From assembly GCA_037367405.1 (NCBI GenBank), contig JAZKJV010000686.1:310001-374000 (forward strand): a DNA stretch of 64,000 bases, given 5' to 3'. The stretch comes from Ottelia alismoides. Taxonomy: Eukaryota > Streptophyta > Magnoliopsida > Alismatales > Hydrocharitaceae. This document shows positions 10,598-21,892 of this stretch, piece after piece. The stretch's first letter is position 1. Every line of letters begins with the position of its first letter. The notes under the pieces were generated by a model. That model was given only the letters and a program-made list of their open reading frames with translations. It searched no databases and was not told where the DNA came from. A program made the translations under genes and the position numbers.

Positions 10598-11934
10598 TCA
10601 CTGCTGCAAGGTCCCATACGCGGCTCGAGGTGTATCTGTTGTATCTGTCTCGCGCATGAATACAATCTCCTCAACATGGACTAACTGCTCATTGGATTCG
10701 ACGAAGTGCTTCAACAGTTGTCCATTCACTAAGAATGTCGGTGCGTCATCTGCAAGATCTGAGATCTTGACATATCCACTATCATGCACCGTACGGACGA
10801 CAAATGGTCATGTCCACTTAGACTTCAACTTTCTTTGGAAAATCTTCAGCCTAGCATTGAACAACCATACCTTCTGTCCAGGAACAAAGGTCTTTCGTCT
10901 GATATATCTATCATGCCAACGCTTCACCTTGTCCTTGTACACCAAACTGTTGTCGTATGCGCGGTTTCTGACTTCCACAAGCTCATTCAGATCCATGTCT
11001 CTCTGCTTCTGACCCAGGTGTGTGTTCCAATTGACCTTCTTGATTGCCCATTCTGATTTGTGCACTAACTCTGCGGGCAAGTGGCACGGCTTTCCGAATA
11101 CCATTCGGAATGGGGAGGTGCCTAATGGTGTCTTGTAAGCTGTCCTATACGCCCAGAGGACTTGATCCAAGATCTGAGACCAGTCCTTCCTGTCCAGCGG
11201 ACAAGCTTCTTCAGTATGGTTTTCACCTCCCTATTTGACACCTCAGCCATACCATTGGTTTGTGGGTGGTAAGGACTTGCGACACAGTGTTCAATGCTGT
11301 AATCCTTCAGGAGTTTCTTCACCTCCCGATTCACAAAGTGGCTACCCCCGTCTGATATCATCATTTTGGGGATCCCGAACCTAGATATTATGTGTTCTCT
11401 GATGAATTTGCAGACAGTCCTGCTGTCTGCGGCTCGGGTCGGTATAGCCTCCACCCATCTGGACAGATAGTCTATCGCAAGAAGGATATATTCGAACCCG
11501 TGGCTGACAGGGAATGGGCCCATGAAATCGATACCCCAGGCGTCAAAGACACCACAAATGATGACCGGCTGCATTGGCATCTCATCCTTGGAACTAACGG
11601 TTCCTCCCATTCTCTGGCAAACTGGGCACGACTTCGCGAAGGCGGTGGCATCGCGAAACAGAGTTGGCCAGTAGAAGCCACACTGAAGTACCTTCCATGC
11701 GGTCCTCTTCCCGGAGTGGTGTCCTCCTGCCTCTAAACTGTGGCATAAAGAAAGGACACTCTGGTATTCCTCCTGAGGAATACACCGTCTCCAGACACAA
11801 TCCGGTCCTTCGAAGAAAAGGATCGGATCCTCCCAATGGTAGTGTCTAGCGTCCGACTTTAGTCGGTCAATTTGGCTCTTGGGCCAATCTTCGGGAACTT
11901 TCTTGGAGACAAGATAATTCACAATATTGGCGTA
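10598..11934 (-). pseudogene. Integrase of element 1 (broken)
   Basis: The part of pol that inserts the cDNA into chromosomes. The first segment (11934-11122) shows an HHCC zinc finger (CH...GGHHSGKRT...CPVC) and the DDE core: D in GIDFMGPFP, D in MISDGGSHF and E in MAEVSNRE. It then has YHPQTNG as in gypsy integrases. A frameshift near 11205 moves the frame to a segment beginning WAYRTAYKTPLGTSPF that holds the C-terminal domain (GQKVWLFNARLKIF, then SKW) and ends at a TGA at 10810-10808. The same frame then continues to 10598. An in-frame TAG (11937-11935) separates it from RNase H upstream. Catalytic residues look intact, but the polyprotein cannot be made in one piece. Confidence 0.88.
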
Positions 11935-12717
11935 CTATGGGAGTGAGTCGATAACAAAAATCGACTCGTCAGGGAAGGAGTCTCGAATTGGTGAAACCTC
12001 GGAAGTATTAAGATCCTCGAGACGAGAAAGATGATCGGCCACTACATTCTTCTTTCCAGGTTTATCACGGATGTCCAAATCAAACTCCTGGATAAGTAAA
12101 ATCCAACGAAGAAGACGCGCCTTCGCGTCCTTCTTCTCCATCAAATACCGTAGTGCCGTGTGGTCAGTGAACACAGTTACCTTGGATCCAATTAGGTGAG
12201 ATCTGAATTTGTCCAAGGCAAACACTACCGCAAGCATTTCCTTTTCCGTAACTGTATAGTTACGCTGAGCAGAATCAAGCACTTTGCTTGCGTAGTGAAT
12301 TGCAAAAGGGATGCCCTCTCTTCTTTGTCCCAACACAGCCCCAACAGCATAATCAGATGCGTCCGTCATGATCTCAAAAGGTAGAGACCAATCTGGGGCT
12401 TGCAGGATGGGTGCGTCCATAATCATTCCTTGTAGAAGCTTAAAGGCCTCAAGACATTTGTGATCAACAATAAACTCCATGTATTTGCCTAAAAGCTCAG
12501 TTAGCGGTCGGGCAATCTTAGAAAAATCCTTAATGAATCTCCGATAAAATCCAACATGCCCGAGGAACGACCGCAACTGCTTTACGTTGGTGGGTGGCTG
12601 GAGTCGTCTGATCACATCCACCTTGGCAGGGTCAACCTCCATTCCTCTCTTGGAAATGACATGCCCCAACACTATGCCCTCCGTCACCATGAAGTGACTT
12701 TTCTCCCAGGAGAGCAC
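11935..12717 (-). pseudogene. RT C-terminus and RNase H of element 1
   Basis: A 260-codon open segment. It begins with the RT thumb/connection ([17 protein letters not shown]) and continues into RNase H: D in [18 protein letters not shown] in [18 protein letters not shown] in [11 protein letters not shown] and the final D in [10 protein letters not shown]. All four metal-binding positions are present. It is separated from the upstream RT by two in-frame stops and a single-base shift between about 12750 and 12720, and ends at a TAG (11937-11935) with the integrase frame continuing directly behind it. Confidence 0.88.
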
Positions 12718-12746
12718 CAGATAACCTCACAACATCTTTATAGGAC

Positions 12747-14936
12747 TCAGCCCAGATTCCTAAGACAGGAATCGAAAGAATCGCCGTGGACCGAGAAGTC
12801 ATCCATGAAGACTTCCAGGAATTCGCCGACCATTTCGGCGAATACAGCAATCATGCACCTTTGAAAAGTACCTGGAGCATTGCATAGTCCAAAAGGCATG
12901 CGCCTGAAAGCATAGGTACTAAAGGGGCATGTGAACGTGGTTTTTTCCTGGTCCTCTGGAGCTATGGCTACTTGATTGTAGCCCGAGAACTCATCTAAGA
13001 AGCAGAAGAACTCTTTTCCCGCCAATCTCTCTAGGATCTGATCAATGAATGGTAGGGGGAAATGATCCTTCTTCGTCGCGGCATTCAGGCGTCTGTAATC
13101 CACACAGACACGCCACGACGTGGGTACTCTCGTCACGATCTCCTCTCCATCCTTGTTGGTGGTCATCTGAATTCCCAACTTCTTCGAGACAACATGGATT
13201 GGGGTCACTGACTTAGAGTCGGAGATTGGATAAGTGAAACCCGCGTTGCACCATTTTTCTATCTCCTTCTTCACTATTTCTCGTAAATTTGGATTCAACC
13301 GGCGTTGGAATTCACGAGAGGGTTTGGCTTCATTCTCCAAGTAAATATGGTGCGAACACAGAGCTGGATTTATCCCGTGGAGATCGGAAATGCTCCAGCC
13401 TATCGCCTTGCGGTTTTTCTCTAGGATCTCTAGCAAGCGAGATTCCTGCTCCTCGGTCAATTGCGAACTGATAATGACCGGAAATTTCTTGTCTTGGCCT
13501 GCAAGGAAGGCATACTTTAAGGTTGTGGGTAAGGGTTTGAGCTCAGGAATGGTGTGATCGTCTAAGAAATCTGGCTCAATCTGACCTGGTTCAGTGTTGG
13601 AAGTGGCTGGATCGTTCTCTGTGATTGCTGCCACCAAGTTCGGCTCTGGAGTCGGATCGTCAAAGGTCTCCATACAATCGGCAAACGCCTCGTCCGACTC
13701 GTCATCCTCATCTTCCGATTGTCCTAGAGATGTAAGGACTGACAGGCCCAACTGGGCCTCTGCGTCATCGAAGATGTAGGGCGATGCAGGCTCAGAGCTG
13801 TACTCATTCCTGAGGTTCTCGCAGACTGACTCGTGCATTGGATCATCTTCGGAGGAGATGGACACATCGGTGCTGGCTGGGTTCTGTCTCCATGGCCCAA
13901 CTAAGTCTACATGCTCGCAGTCTGTTCCGGTAGAAGAGTACTCGGTGCTGGATTCTGAATCCGGTCTCTGCCATCTTGTCTGCTTCATTTCAAGTTCCTC
14001 ATCTCCGCCTGGAGTTTGGAACTGAATCTTCCCGATCTTATAATCAAATAAGGCCCCTGCTGTTCTGAGGAAAGGCCTACCTAAAATGATCTGGGAGTCT
14101 CTCCAATTACGAGGGGCTTCCATATCCAGGACAGTGAAGTCCACCATGTATTCTTGTCCCTCAACTTTGTTCACAATATTCCTCAATTCTCCTTGGGACC
14201 TCTTGGTTGATTTATCCGCAAACTGTAGGAGGGCTCTAGATTTCCTAAGAGATCCGAGATTAAGCCGCTCATAGAGGGCTGTAGGCATCAGATTGATCGA
14301 GGAACCATTGTCCAGGAGAGTGCGTGCAAACGCGATGTCATCAACATGACTCACTACATAATGTGCACCCATATCTCTTCGTTTCCTTGGAAACGAGTTC
14401 TTTATTGCACAAGTCGTGGCTACTGATAAAACGTGTTTCTCAACACGGCTTTTGGTCTTCCTGCTAACCCTAGTAGCTGTGCATCTCACCTTAAGGTATT
14501 TTTGGAATGCAGGGGTCATCTCCACGTACTTGTCAAAGGGGATTGTGACCTTGATATATTTGTTGCAGAATTCAGCCATCTCAAGGTCATCTTTTTGGAT
14601 TTTTTTGGTTTTCTTCTTTCCATCCGTAAGAGCTCGGGGGAAAGGGATTATTGACTCTAAATCAGGTTCAGAAACTGAAATTTTCTCATTGACTTTGGGA
14701 ACTGAGTTCTTAACAGGACTCTGACTCTGATACAAACTAGGACGCTGACTCTGACTGAAAGGAAAATGCTGAGGCGAAACCGGTGATGCTTCTTCCGCGA
14801 CTGCTGGACGATCCTCCTCAGATGGAGGTACGGGCTCTTCATCGGTTTCTTCTGACTCTATGCAAATGCGAGAATGCTGCTTCGAGGACTCAGATATCCT
14901 CTTCTTCTGCCGGCGATGATGGTGGTGATGCTCCTC
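12747..14936 (-). pseudogene. Protease and reverse transcriptase of element 1
   Basis: In frame with gag, just behind its TAG. The first 67 codons are acidic/His/Arg-rich linker (EEHHHHHRRQKKR). The retropepsin active site is LLDNGSSINLMP (about residue 142 of the segment starting 14735), followed by the flap-like region and ILGRPFLRT. A long acidic spacer leads to the RT palm: SWRVCVDYRRLN, FCFLDEFSGYNQVAIAPEDQ, TYAFRRMPFGLCNAPGTFQR, and the catalytic FMDDFS near 12810. The frame ends at TGA 12749-12747; a second stop and a frameshift follow at once. Makes cDNA in cytoplasmic particles. The wording is closest to Athila pol. Confidence 0.92.
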
Positions 14937-14939
14937 CTA
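14937..14939 (-). other. Single in-frame TAG between gag and pol
   Basis: GAA GAA TAG GAG GAG. The same frame is open from the gag ATG at 16982 to 12750 except for this codon, about 1,400 codons. It may be a programmed readthrough site, as proposed for some plant gypsy elements, or a recent point mutation. The downstream bases do not match the well-known CARYYA context. Confidence 0.55.
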
Positions 14940-16982
14940 TTCTTCCTCCGAGTTCTCCTCAGGTAGAGTGTCGGAGGCTTCTTCCTTCTGCTCCCGTGCC
15001 TGATCAGGTATGGTCACGGTCCTTCCGCTCCTGAGGTACATGTGATTTACATTATCGTACGAAAGGATCTCATGTTCAGATAAATAATTATCCGAATAGT
15101 ATACCTGATCTCGAGGTCGGTTCTGGCCATGGAGTATGTTGTTCGAGTTGGCCTGAACCTGTGCTGGAATTGGGGTCTTTGGCGCCATCTGTTGGTCCTG
15201 GGTACGAGAGACCCGATTGATGTCGGTTCTCATGTCCAGGTAATCATTCTGCATCTGTTGGACCCTATCAGATAGGGTCTGGATCGCCAAGGTGAGAGAC
15301 TCCAATTCGGTGGGCTGGGCTGACTGCTGTGCAGACGAGGTTCTGTATTGGCCCTGCTGGCCATGTCGATATTGCTGCTGCTGATGGGATGGTGCTGGCC
15401 CCTGCTGATAGGTGCGCTGCTGCTGCTGGTATTGCTGCGGCTGGTACCCTTGTTCTGGCCTGGACTGAAAGCGCGGTGTGGGAACGGGCCTGGTTTCTTG
15501 GTAGACTGGGGATGAACGGTGAGGCTGATCCTTCCCCATTTCGGCCTGCCTGACAATCGGGTCACGGCTATACCAAAGCCCGTTGATCTCGTACACTTGC
15601 GGAGGCTCCTCGTATCCTGTCTCCACTTGTGGGGGTGCATGCTGGTCCTGCTGGGTGTAAGTCTGATCCCAGCTACTCTGAGACCCAGGTGCCTGTTCCT
15701 GTACAAGATGGACTCGATGTACAGGTACAGGTGGTGCAGAAGGGGCAGGTAGCTTGATCTTAGCTACCTTCTCAGAGAGTTCCTCCACTTGCTTCGGTAG
15801 ACGTGAAAGAGACTCAAGTTCCGCGACTCTCTTGTGGATCTGCTCGACCATGGTAAGCTTGTCGGCAATCATCCCCATGCTGGGGATGAGGTCCTCAGTC
15901 AGATCCGCTACAGTCCGTCGGGTTGTCTCATTGGATAGGATTGAAGGAGACAACTGATAGGCCCTGGTGGCCTGCGACCTGCTGGTTTCCGCCATCTGCT
16001 CTAGGATCTTCCATACGGCGTGCTCGTTTTTGTTCAGATAGCTTCCTCCACAAGCGGCACTGACTAACCCCTGCATCTCTGGGGTTAGACCACAGATCAA
16101 GGTCTGGACTAAGATCGCCTTTGAAATGCCGTGGCAGGGGCATTTCTGTACTAAATCATTGAACCTATCCCAAGCATCATGGAAAGGTTCACTAGGTCCT
16201 TGGGCGAAGCTGGCGATCTTCGTTCTCATCTGGTTTGTCCTACTGAGAGGGTAGAACTTTTTCAAGAATAGGTCCTTGAACTGCATCCAGGTATTGCATA
16301 CCACCCCTAAGTTTTTCAACCAATGAGCAGCCTTATCACCTAAGGCAAAAGGGGTGGCCTTCAGCTGAATATAATCTTGGCCAACATTGGGATGGCTAAG
16401 ATTGTTGCACACCAACTCAAAGTCACGGAGGAAAGTGTATGGTTCTTCATTAAGGTTTCCGTTGAACTTCGGAAGCAGACTAAGGAAGTGGGGCTTCAGT
16501 TCAAATGCCTGGGCGGGAACTGCAGGTGCCAACCAGTTCTGAATCTCGTTCTCCGCCGGGTTATAGGTATCGACCATTGGTCGGTCGATTCCTTCTGCTA
16601 CTATGACCTGTCCCATCCACGCCATGAGATCTGCATTCTTCTGTTCGGCTTCAGCGAGGCGAGCAAGAATCTGTTTTATTTGTTCCTCATCCGGTGGTAC
16701 TTTTGGCGGCATCTCATCCTCTAGTCCTGGGGGGAAAGTAAGGTCGATGTCAGAGTATAAATCAAGGAAAGGATTACCGAGGCGATGATCTTCCTCAATA
16801 ATCTCGGAGGGAATGAAAGGGTTGGTTTGAGAGTTACCACCCTGAGTATGAGGGAACCAAGACTCAAGAGGGTCATGAGTCCTGGGTGGTCCAAGGTGCG
16901 CTTGGGCCGATGAAGACGAGTCGCTTGGGGGTCTCATAGAGAGATCGGTGAATAGTGCGTCGAGATCTCCCCAGTTACTCAT
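14937..16982 (-). CDS. gag: Gag of element 1
   Basis: Capsid polyprotein of the retrotransposon particle, about 681 residues from the ATG at 16982 (MSNWGDLDALF). The open frame extends upstream to 17039 without another ATG. The retrotransposon gag domain lies at about residues 180-310 of that start (FLRDFELVCNNLSHPNVG, KAAHWLKNL, FKDLFLKKFYPLSRTNQ, AWDRFNDLVQKCPCHGI, GGSYLNKNEHA). A Leu-rich coiled coil (VEQIHKRVAELESL) and a Gln/Pro/Tyr-rich low-complexity tail follow. No CCHC zinc knuckle is visible. The C-terminus is acidic and ends in EENSEEE at the TAG shared with pol. Gag itself shows no internal break, unlike pol, so it could still be expressed. Confidence 0.9.
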   Translation of the reverse strand: MSNWGDLDALFTDLSMRPPSDSSSSAQAHLGPPRTHDPLESWFPHTQGGNSQTNPFIPSEIIEEDHRLGNPFLDLYSDIDLTFPPGLEDEMPPKVPPDEEQIKQILARLAEAEQKNADLMAWMGQVIVAEGIDRPMVDTYNPAENEIQNWLAPAVPAQAFELKPHFLSLLPKFNGNLNEEPYTFLRDFELVCNNLSHPNVGQDYIQLKATPFALGDKAAHWLKNLGVVCNTWMQFKDLFLKKFYPLSRTNQMRTKIASFAQGPSEPFHDAWDRFNDLVQKCPCHGISKAILVQTLICGLTPEMQGLVSAACGGSYLNKNEHAVWKILEQMAETSRSQATRAYQLSPSILSNETTRRTVADLTEDLIPSMGMIADKLTMVEQIHKRVAELESLSRLPKQVEELSEKVAKIKLPAPSAPPVPVHRVHLVQEQAPGSQSSWDQTYTQQDQHAPPQVETGYEEPPQVYEINGLWYSRDPIVRQAEMGKDQPHRSSPVYQETRPVPTPRFQSRPEQGYQPQQYQQQQRTYQQGPAPSHQQQQYRHGQQGQYRTSSAQQSAQPTELESLTLAIQTLSDRVQQMQNDYLDMRTDINRVSRTQDQQMAPKTPIPAQVQANSNNILHGQNRPRDQVYYSDNYLSEHEILSYDNVNHMYLRSGRTVTIPDQAREQKEEASDTLPEENSEEE

Positions 16983-17039
16983 CTTGATGTGGCGAGAAGA
17001 AGATAGGGTCTTACTCCTACCTAAAGCAAGCAAAATCAA

Positions 17040-18315
17040 TCCAAGACCCTGAGTTCACACTCAACACAGTGAAGGACTCGAAATCGAGTCCGATTAATCT
17101 TGTTAATTTTAAGTGTGATTGTTCAAACAAGATATCAAGGATTACGCGGCCTATAGGGAAGTCGGCTCAGAGCCGGATGCGTCTTCCCTGTTTATCCTGT
17201 CGCCTAAGATACCGCCGATCCTCCCTTTCTTCGCTCCTATCCGGAGTGGGGACTCAATGACGTGCCCCTATCTACCTGCAAGCAGGCGGAGGCTGACAAA
17301 GCTAGGCCTTGTCGCAGAGTACCGTTGGTTCGCCCCTATCTACCCGCGAAGGTGGAGGCTACTTGGTACTTGTCAATGAGCTTAAAAGTATCCCACTCGT
17401 GATATTTGCTAAGATCAGTTGGCTCGTGATATGGAAGGCGGGGATTTGGGCTCTGCCTTAAGGTGTTCACACACACTCAAGTACCCTCACTCAGCCTGAA
17501 AACAGGGTCGGGGATTAATCTCCCGCAAACAATTTTCAAATTTTATTCTCTCTTTTTTTTGGTCAATACTGTTTAGCAGTCCCGATTTTAAGTTAAGTTA
17601 TCACTGATTAAGTCCACCACACAACACGCCTATCGGACAGTCCCAATTTCCGTTTAATTAAATGTGAAAATCAGAGGGAGAAATCGAGAAAAAGCTGATG
17701 CACGATAAAACAATGATGTTATGCTGAGTTCAGGAGACTTACAGTGATCCCTTCGCTTTTATGCAGGATGCAGAACAGAATTGAAATTTTATCTAAATGC
17801 AAATGCAGGCGATGAAAGCCGCTCCTAGACAGGCAGTTCTATTAGCATGAAGAACAGTTTAATTTGGCTAAGTACTGCGGTCTAAGTGCGTCTTTTAAGT
17901 GATTTGTGTGGTCCTAATGATTACGAGCACAAGCAATTCCTAGATTGGCTCAGGAAGCCACTAGTGCAAGCTAAGTTACAATTCAACCACACAGCACACG
18001 GGGACACGATTCCACTATTTTTAGACACGCGAGAACCCGAACGGGAACCGCTGGAAAAGATGCGAAAAATGTGGAAATAAATGAATTACAGGTTCTCTCA
18101 AATCACTCAAGCCAATTCGAATGCGGGTTCCTCGAAGCGTCTTCGACTCCGGTGTCCCTCGCACAAAAACAAGTTGAGGTCAAATAAAGAACGACACAAA
18201 AATGCAAGAATTTAAAAGACAGAGAAATATTCACAAGAAAAACCGGGGGTCAGACTACCCGGGGAAAGAAAATCAAGCACTCAAAATTTCACCAAAAATT
18301 ACCCTAAGCCGTGCC
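17040..18315 (-). other. Leader of element 1 between PBS and gag
   Basis: About 1.28 kb without convincing coding potential. No packaging signal can be recognised by eye. It contains GC-richer blocks (17150-17380) that look internally repetitive (GCCCCTATCTACC near 17262 and 17333). Confidence 0.6.
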
Positions 18316-18333
18316 TCCCCGGCAACGGCGCCA
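18316..18333 (-). other. Primer binding site, tRNA-Asp
   Basis: On the minus strand TGGCGCCGTTGCCGGGGA, three bases after the LTR end. It is an exact 18-base complement to the 3' end of plant tRNA-Asp (…CCCCGGCAACGGCG plus CCA), the primer used by Athila-group elements. Confidence 0.93.
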
Positions 18334-20597
18334 TTTTGACGAGCGTCCCGCACCCTTAATTAATTCGAGCAAATTAATGTCCAAATTAATGTTAATCGTT
18401 CATTGCAGTCGGATACGAGAGGTTAGTCAAAAACCACTTTAATTAGATTCGAGTTAATTTCAAGCGGCAATTTTTTTTACTTGGTGAAGTCCAAGGTCGA
18501 TCTCAGGGAGGCATCTGTCTCCTTAGGTGAATTTTAAGCAAGTATCCAAGTGTGTGATTTTCGGAGAATTATATTTTTTTTCTTTTCTTTTTTTTAATTT
18601 CTATGCAGACACATGCAATCCGCAGGCCAATATAACAATTAATTCAATTAAGATGTCAAATGAAGTCCAAAAATTCTAAAAATTGGCCAGATGATTAATT
18701 ATGATGAAAATGAGGTACCCTAATTTTTTTGGATTTTTCAGACACTAAATGGATTTAATGGGAAGTAAATATGCAGACAGGGTGATTTTCAATATTTAAT
18801 TTTTAAGAATTAACAAACCACAATTTTTTCAAGAACTAAAATTACCCTAAATAGCACAAATGATAAGGAATCCAGGAAAAATAAAAGATCTGAATTTCAA
18901 TGTGAAATGAATTAATTAAAATTTAAATAAGAAAATCACTCAACAATTTATTTAGGCCTCGATATGCGTGCAAATGACATGAAATTTTTATGGTATGTTA
19001 AGAATACTGTCCTTAAGCTACTATGAATTTTTGATGATTTTTGGAAGCGCAGAGAATTAACTACAAACCAAAAGGTGTCACTGGGCAAAATATGTCAAAA
19101 ATGCACCAATTAATTCATTAATAATTCTACTGAAATTACAAAAATGTGACACGTGGACCAATAGACAGAGGACAAGTTACTCAACAAAATGCAATTTTTA
19201 GATTTGCAAAATGATGTAAAATGCAACCTAGGGATGCGTGCAAACACAAGGGTATAAATGCAATACAGGAAAATAAAAATACAATAAGCAAATATGCGGA
19301 CAGGGACTAAAATGCAATTACCTATAATGCTGGGGACTCAAGTGCAATTTCCTCCACAGGGCACGTGCTCCTCACGTGGGCTCAGCTTCACAGGGACCTT
19401 TTTGCAAATATGGAAAGCTCCAGGGGCCTCTATGTAATTTTTCCAGGCCGCACATGCTCCTCACGTGGGCGGCCTAGGATCGGATGGCTGCGGAGGCTCG
19501 GGCTGAGGCTCGGGCGACGGTGGAGGTCTGGATTGAGGCTCGGTGTAGCCTCGGGTCGTCCGAGCCTAGGGTTGGGGGCAAGGCTCGGTCTTCGTCGACG
19601 TGGCTGGCTGCGGGCCTTTGGATCAAGATCGATCCAAAGGATGGCGGTGATGATGCGTGGCGAGATCAGAATCCGTCAGATCTGGATAGATCTAACGGTG
19701 GTCGATGGAGGCTGAAGATGATGACGTGGCGTTCTCCTGAGCGTGGGATCAATGAATGATCCTACGGTCGTTGGCAGCTCCGGTGGGCGGGCGACGTGGC
19801 TGACTGCGAACCGTTCGATCGAGATGATCGAACGGCCTCTGGGGCTTCTTCCTCGACGGCCCTCCGCCTCCTGCGGAGGAGAAGGCAGGGCTCCGACGTT
19901 GCTGTCTTTGCTCCGCCCTTCCCTCCCGTCGTCGGTGAAGGTCGATGGCGAGTCGGAGGTATCTCGGAAGATGCGCGGATGGTCGACGAAGCTCCTGGTG
20001 ACCTCAGGAGTGAGAGAGGGCCGTCGGAGGTTGCTGATGAGACGCGGGGTACCTGCAAGTGTTAAATGTAGAGCCGAAGCTCGTGCGTGCGCCTGCGGAG
20101 AGGTGGAGGTAGTCGGCGAGGCCTAAGGCGTGCGGAAGATGGGTAGGCGATGGTGCTCCGGCCAAGTGGCGGAGCTGAGCTGATGAAGGTTGACGTGCGT
20201 CGTCGGGGGTCGTGAAAGCTACCGCGAGGATGGAAGCTTCGACGCGAAGCTCGGCGAGATGGAACGGAAGCGAGAGGATGACCGGTGGCGGCGAATAAAA
20301 ATCGAGAAAAACGAAGAAGAAAAGAATCGAAGATCGGAGATGGATGGAGGGATTTACCTGGGGATCGGAGCTCGGTCTCGAGTTCCAGGGTCGTCGCTCT
20401 AGGGATCGGTAGGGTCCCGAGCTCGTGCAGCTACTCGGAGGAGCGGCTGCGACACGGCGGCGGTGCCGTGGATCTCGCCGGAGAAGAAGCCCTTCTTCGC
20501 TCGAAGGATCGTCGAATTGCTGTCACCAAATGGAGGATCTGAGCTCAGGGAAGCTCTCTGGAGTGGCGGATGCGGCTAAAGTTGGCCGGTGGTGGCG

Positions 20598-20605
20598 TAT
20601 TTATA
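20598..20605 (-). promoter_or_regulatory. TATA box of element 1 5' LTR
   Basis: TATAAATA on the minus strand, in the context CTATCCTATAAATACGCCACC; the same box is in the other LTR at 7493-7500. It would drive the gag-pol transcript toward lower coordinates. Confidence 0.6.
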
Positions 20606-21332
20606 GGATAGAGTTGGTGGGTTGGCTGGTGACGAGGTGAGGTTTGTGGTCGACGTGGGGCGACTCTGGTGGGAGTCGTGGGAAGCGAGGGAGCTGGCGA
20701 GGGTGAGGGAGGAGCGCTCTCCATCGTAGTGGTGTTGGTGGTCGAAGAGGGTGGATGAGGTGATGCCAAGAATAGGAAGGGGGCGACTTGTTTCGCAAGG
20801 GGAGAGATCGTGGGCGAGTGGCGTCCGGAGGTAGACGACGGAGCTCCACCATTGGATCTGGTGATCCAACGGTGATGATCGATGCGGTATGGGACGTGTG
20901 TGATTACATCAAGGCGCGTAGATGATGGGCCGTGATCGCGCCATGTGGAGGGCGCTGGGCGAAGCGCGGGCGAACGGCTTGGATGAGGAGATGGAGAGGA
21001 TCGAAGGGACGAGGAACTCCAACGGAGGAGCGGCTGTGATGGGCTCGATCAGATGGTTCATCGGCTGCCACGTGGCGAGCTCTGGAAGAGGCGCGAGCGG
21101 ATGGTGCGGATTGAAGGCATGAGATGATCTGACGGCCCAGACAAAAAGCGTGCGTGGAATACCTGGAGTCGTTGAATCTCAGGAGGAGATCCAATGGCTG
21201 GAAGATGAGGCGGATGAGGCAAGGGGAGCGGGCCGCGTGGCGCAACCAGAAGGCGCCACGTGGCCTGCTGTGAGTGGCTGGAAGAAGATACACGTGTAAA
21301 GAGAAGAGGGGGCCGAATTTGGAAAAACTCAA

Positions 21333-21377
21333 AACATGAAAGTTGTAGATCTCGATGAGATCTACAAGTTTCATGTT
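21333..21377. repeat. 45-bp palindrome, 5' LTR copy
   Basis: Identical in design to 8227-8271. Confidence 0.85.
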
Positions 21378-21887
21378 GACCAAAGACGGAGATGAGGTCG
21401 AATATGATATATAAATACAAAGATACAATTATACACCTATGTAGTATACAAAGTGGCCCCAAAAACCCAACTTTCCCATACAAGCTCCAAATTCAATGAA
21501 ATTAGTCTCATTTTAAAGGTCTTTTAATGTGTAGTATTCTAAGAGTAAGTAGACCTAATTCGGAGTTTGTATGAGGGCTTTATGTGCATTTTAGTGTACA
21601 GGGGTTCTCAGGCTTTATTGGCTATTTTACAAAGGGGATTTTTGGCATTCTTCCCTATATTATTAACTAAGGAGTACATATTATAAGGAAGAGGTTATTT
21701 TAGTGAGTGGATATTTTACAAGGGATTTTTGGCTTCTTTTTTTGAATGCAAATGGACTGCTAAAATGAATGTATTATGTATGTATGAATGAATGCTATTT
21801 ATGCATTATAAAGGGAAATATGCCTCTATTTACTCGGGAACAAGGCTCTATTTTTGACTTTTGAAGTGATGAATCACAGATTCATCA

Positions 21888-21892
21888 AGGAG
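21888..21892. other. Target-site duplication AGGAG, right copy
   Basis: Pairs with 2109-2113. Confidence 0.9.

Larger units (their letters stand above)
2114..21887 (-). mobile_element. Athila-type Ty3/gypsy element 1, full length, nested solo LTR inside
   Basis: Complete minus-strand element. 5' LTR 18337-21887, tRNA-Asp PBS 18316-18333, leader, gag, protease-RT-RNase H-integrase, hairpin array, non-coding 3' region, PPT 8783-8797, and 3' LTR 2114-8782. Total 19,774 bp, or about 16.6 kb without the solo LTR and its duplicated site. Pol wording (FMDDFSVHG, GIDFMGPFP, YHPQTNG) and the tRNA-Asp primer site place it in the Athila lineage. No env-like open frame is visible between pol and the 3' LTR. 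The two LTRs look almost identical by eye apart from indels, so insertion is fairly recent, yet pol carries several stops and frameshifts. It sits within a captured MYB fragment. Confidence 0.93.
18337..21887 (-). repeat. 5' LTR of element 1
   Basis: 3,551 bp, bounded on the sense strand by TGATGAATC and CGTCA. In sense order: terminal palindrome, AT-rich U3, 45-bp palindrome (21377-21333), a GC-rich core with AACGG inverted repeats and CACGTG boxes, TATA box at 20605-20598, then the AT-rich R/U5 with the U5 motif (18512-18493). Long apparent reading frames in the GC-rich core (19365-21120) are compositional and differ between strands; I do not call genes there. Confidence 0.93.

Noticed and set aside
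14783..16788. Plus-strand frames across gag and pol
   Set aside because: Shadows of the minus-strand gag-pol frame.
19365..21122. Many overlapping frames of 60-174 codons on both strands, also at 3069-8377
   Set aside because: They lie in the GC-rich core of element 1 LTRs, appear on both strands at once and match no family; similarity between the two places is LTR identity, not gene duplication.
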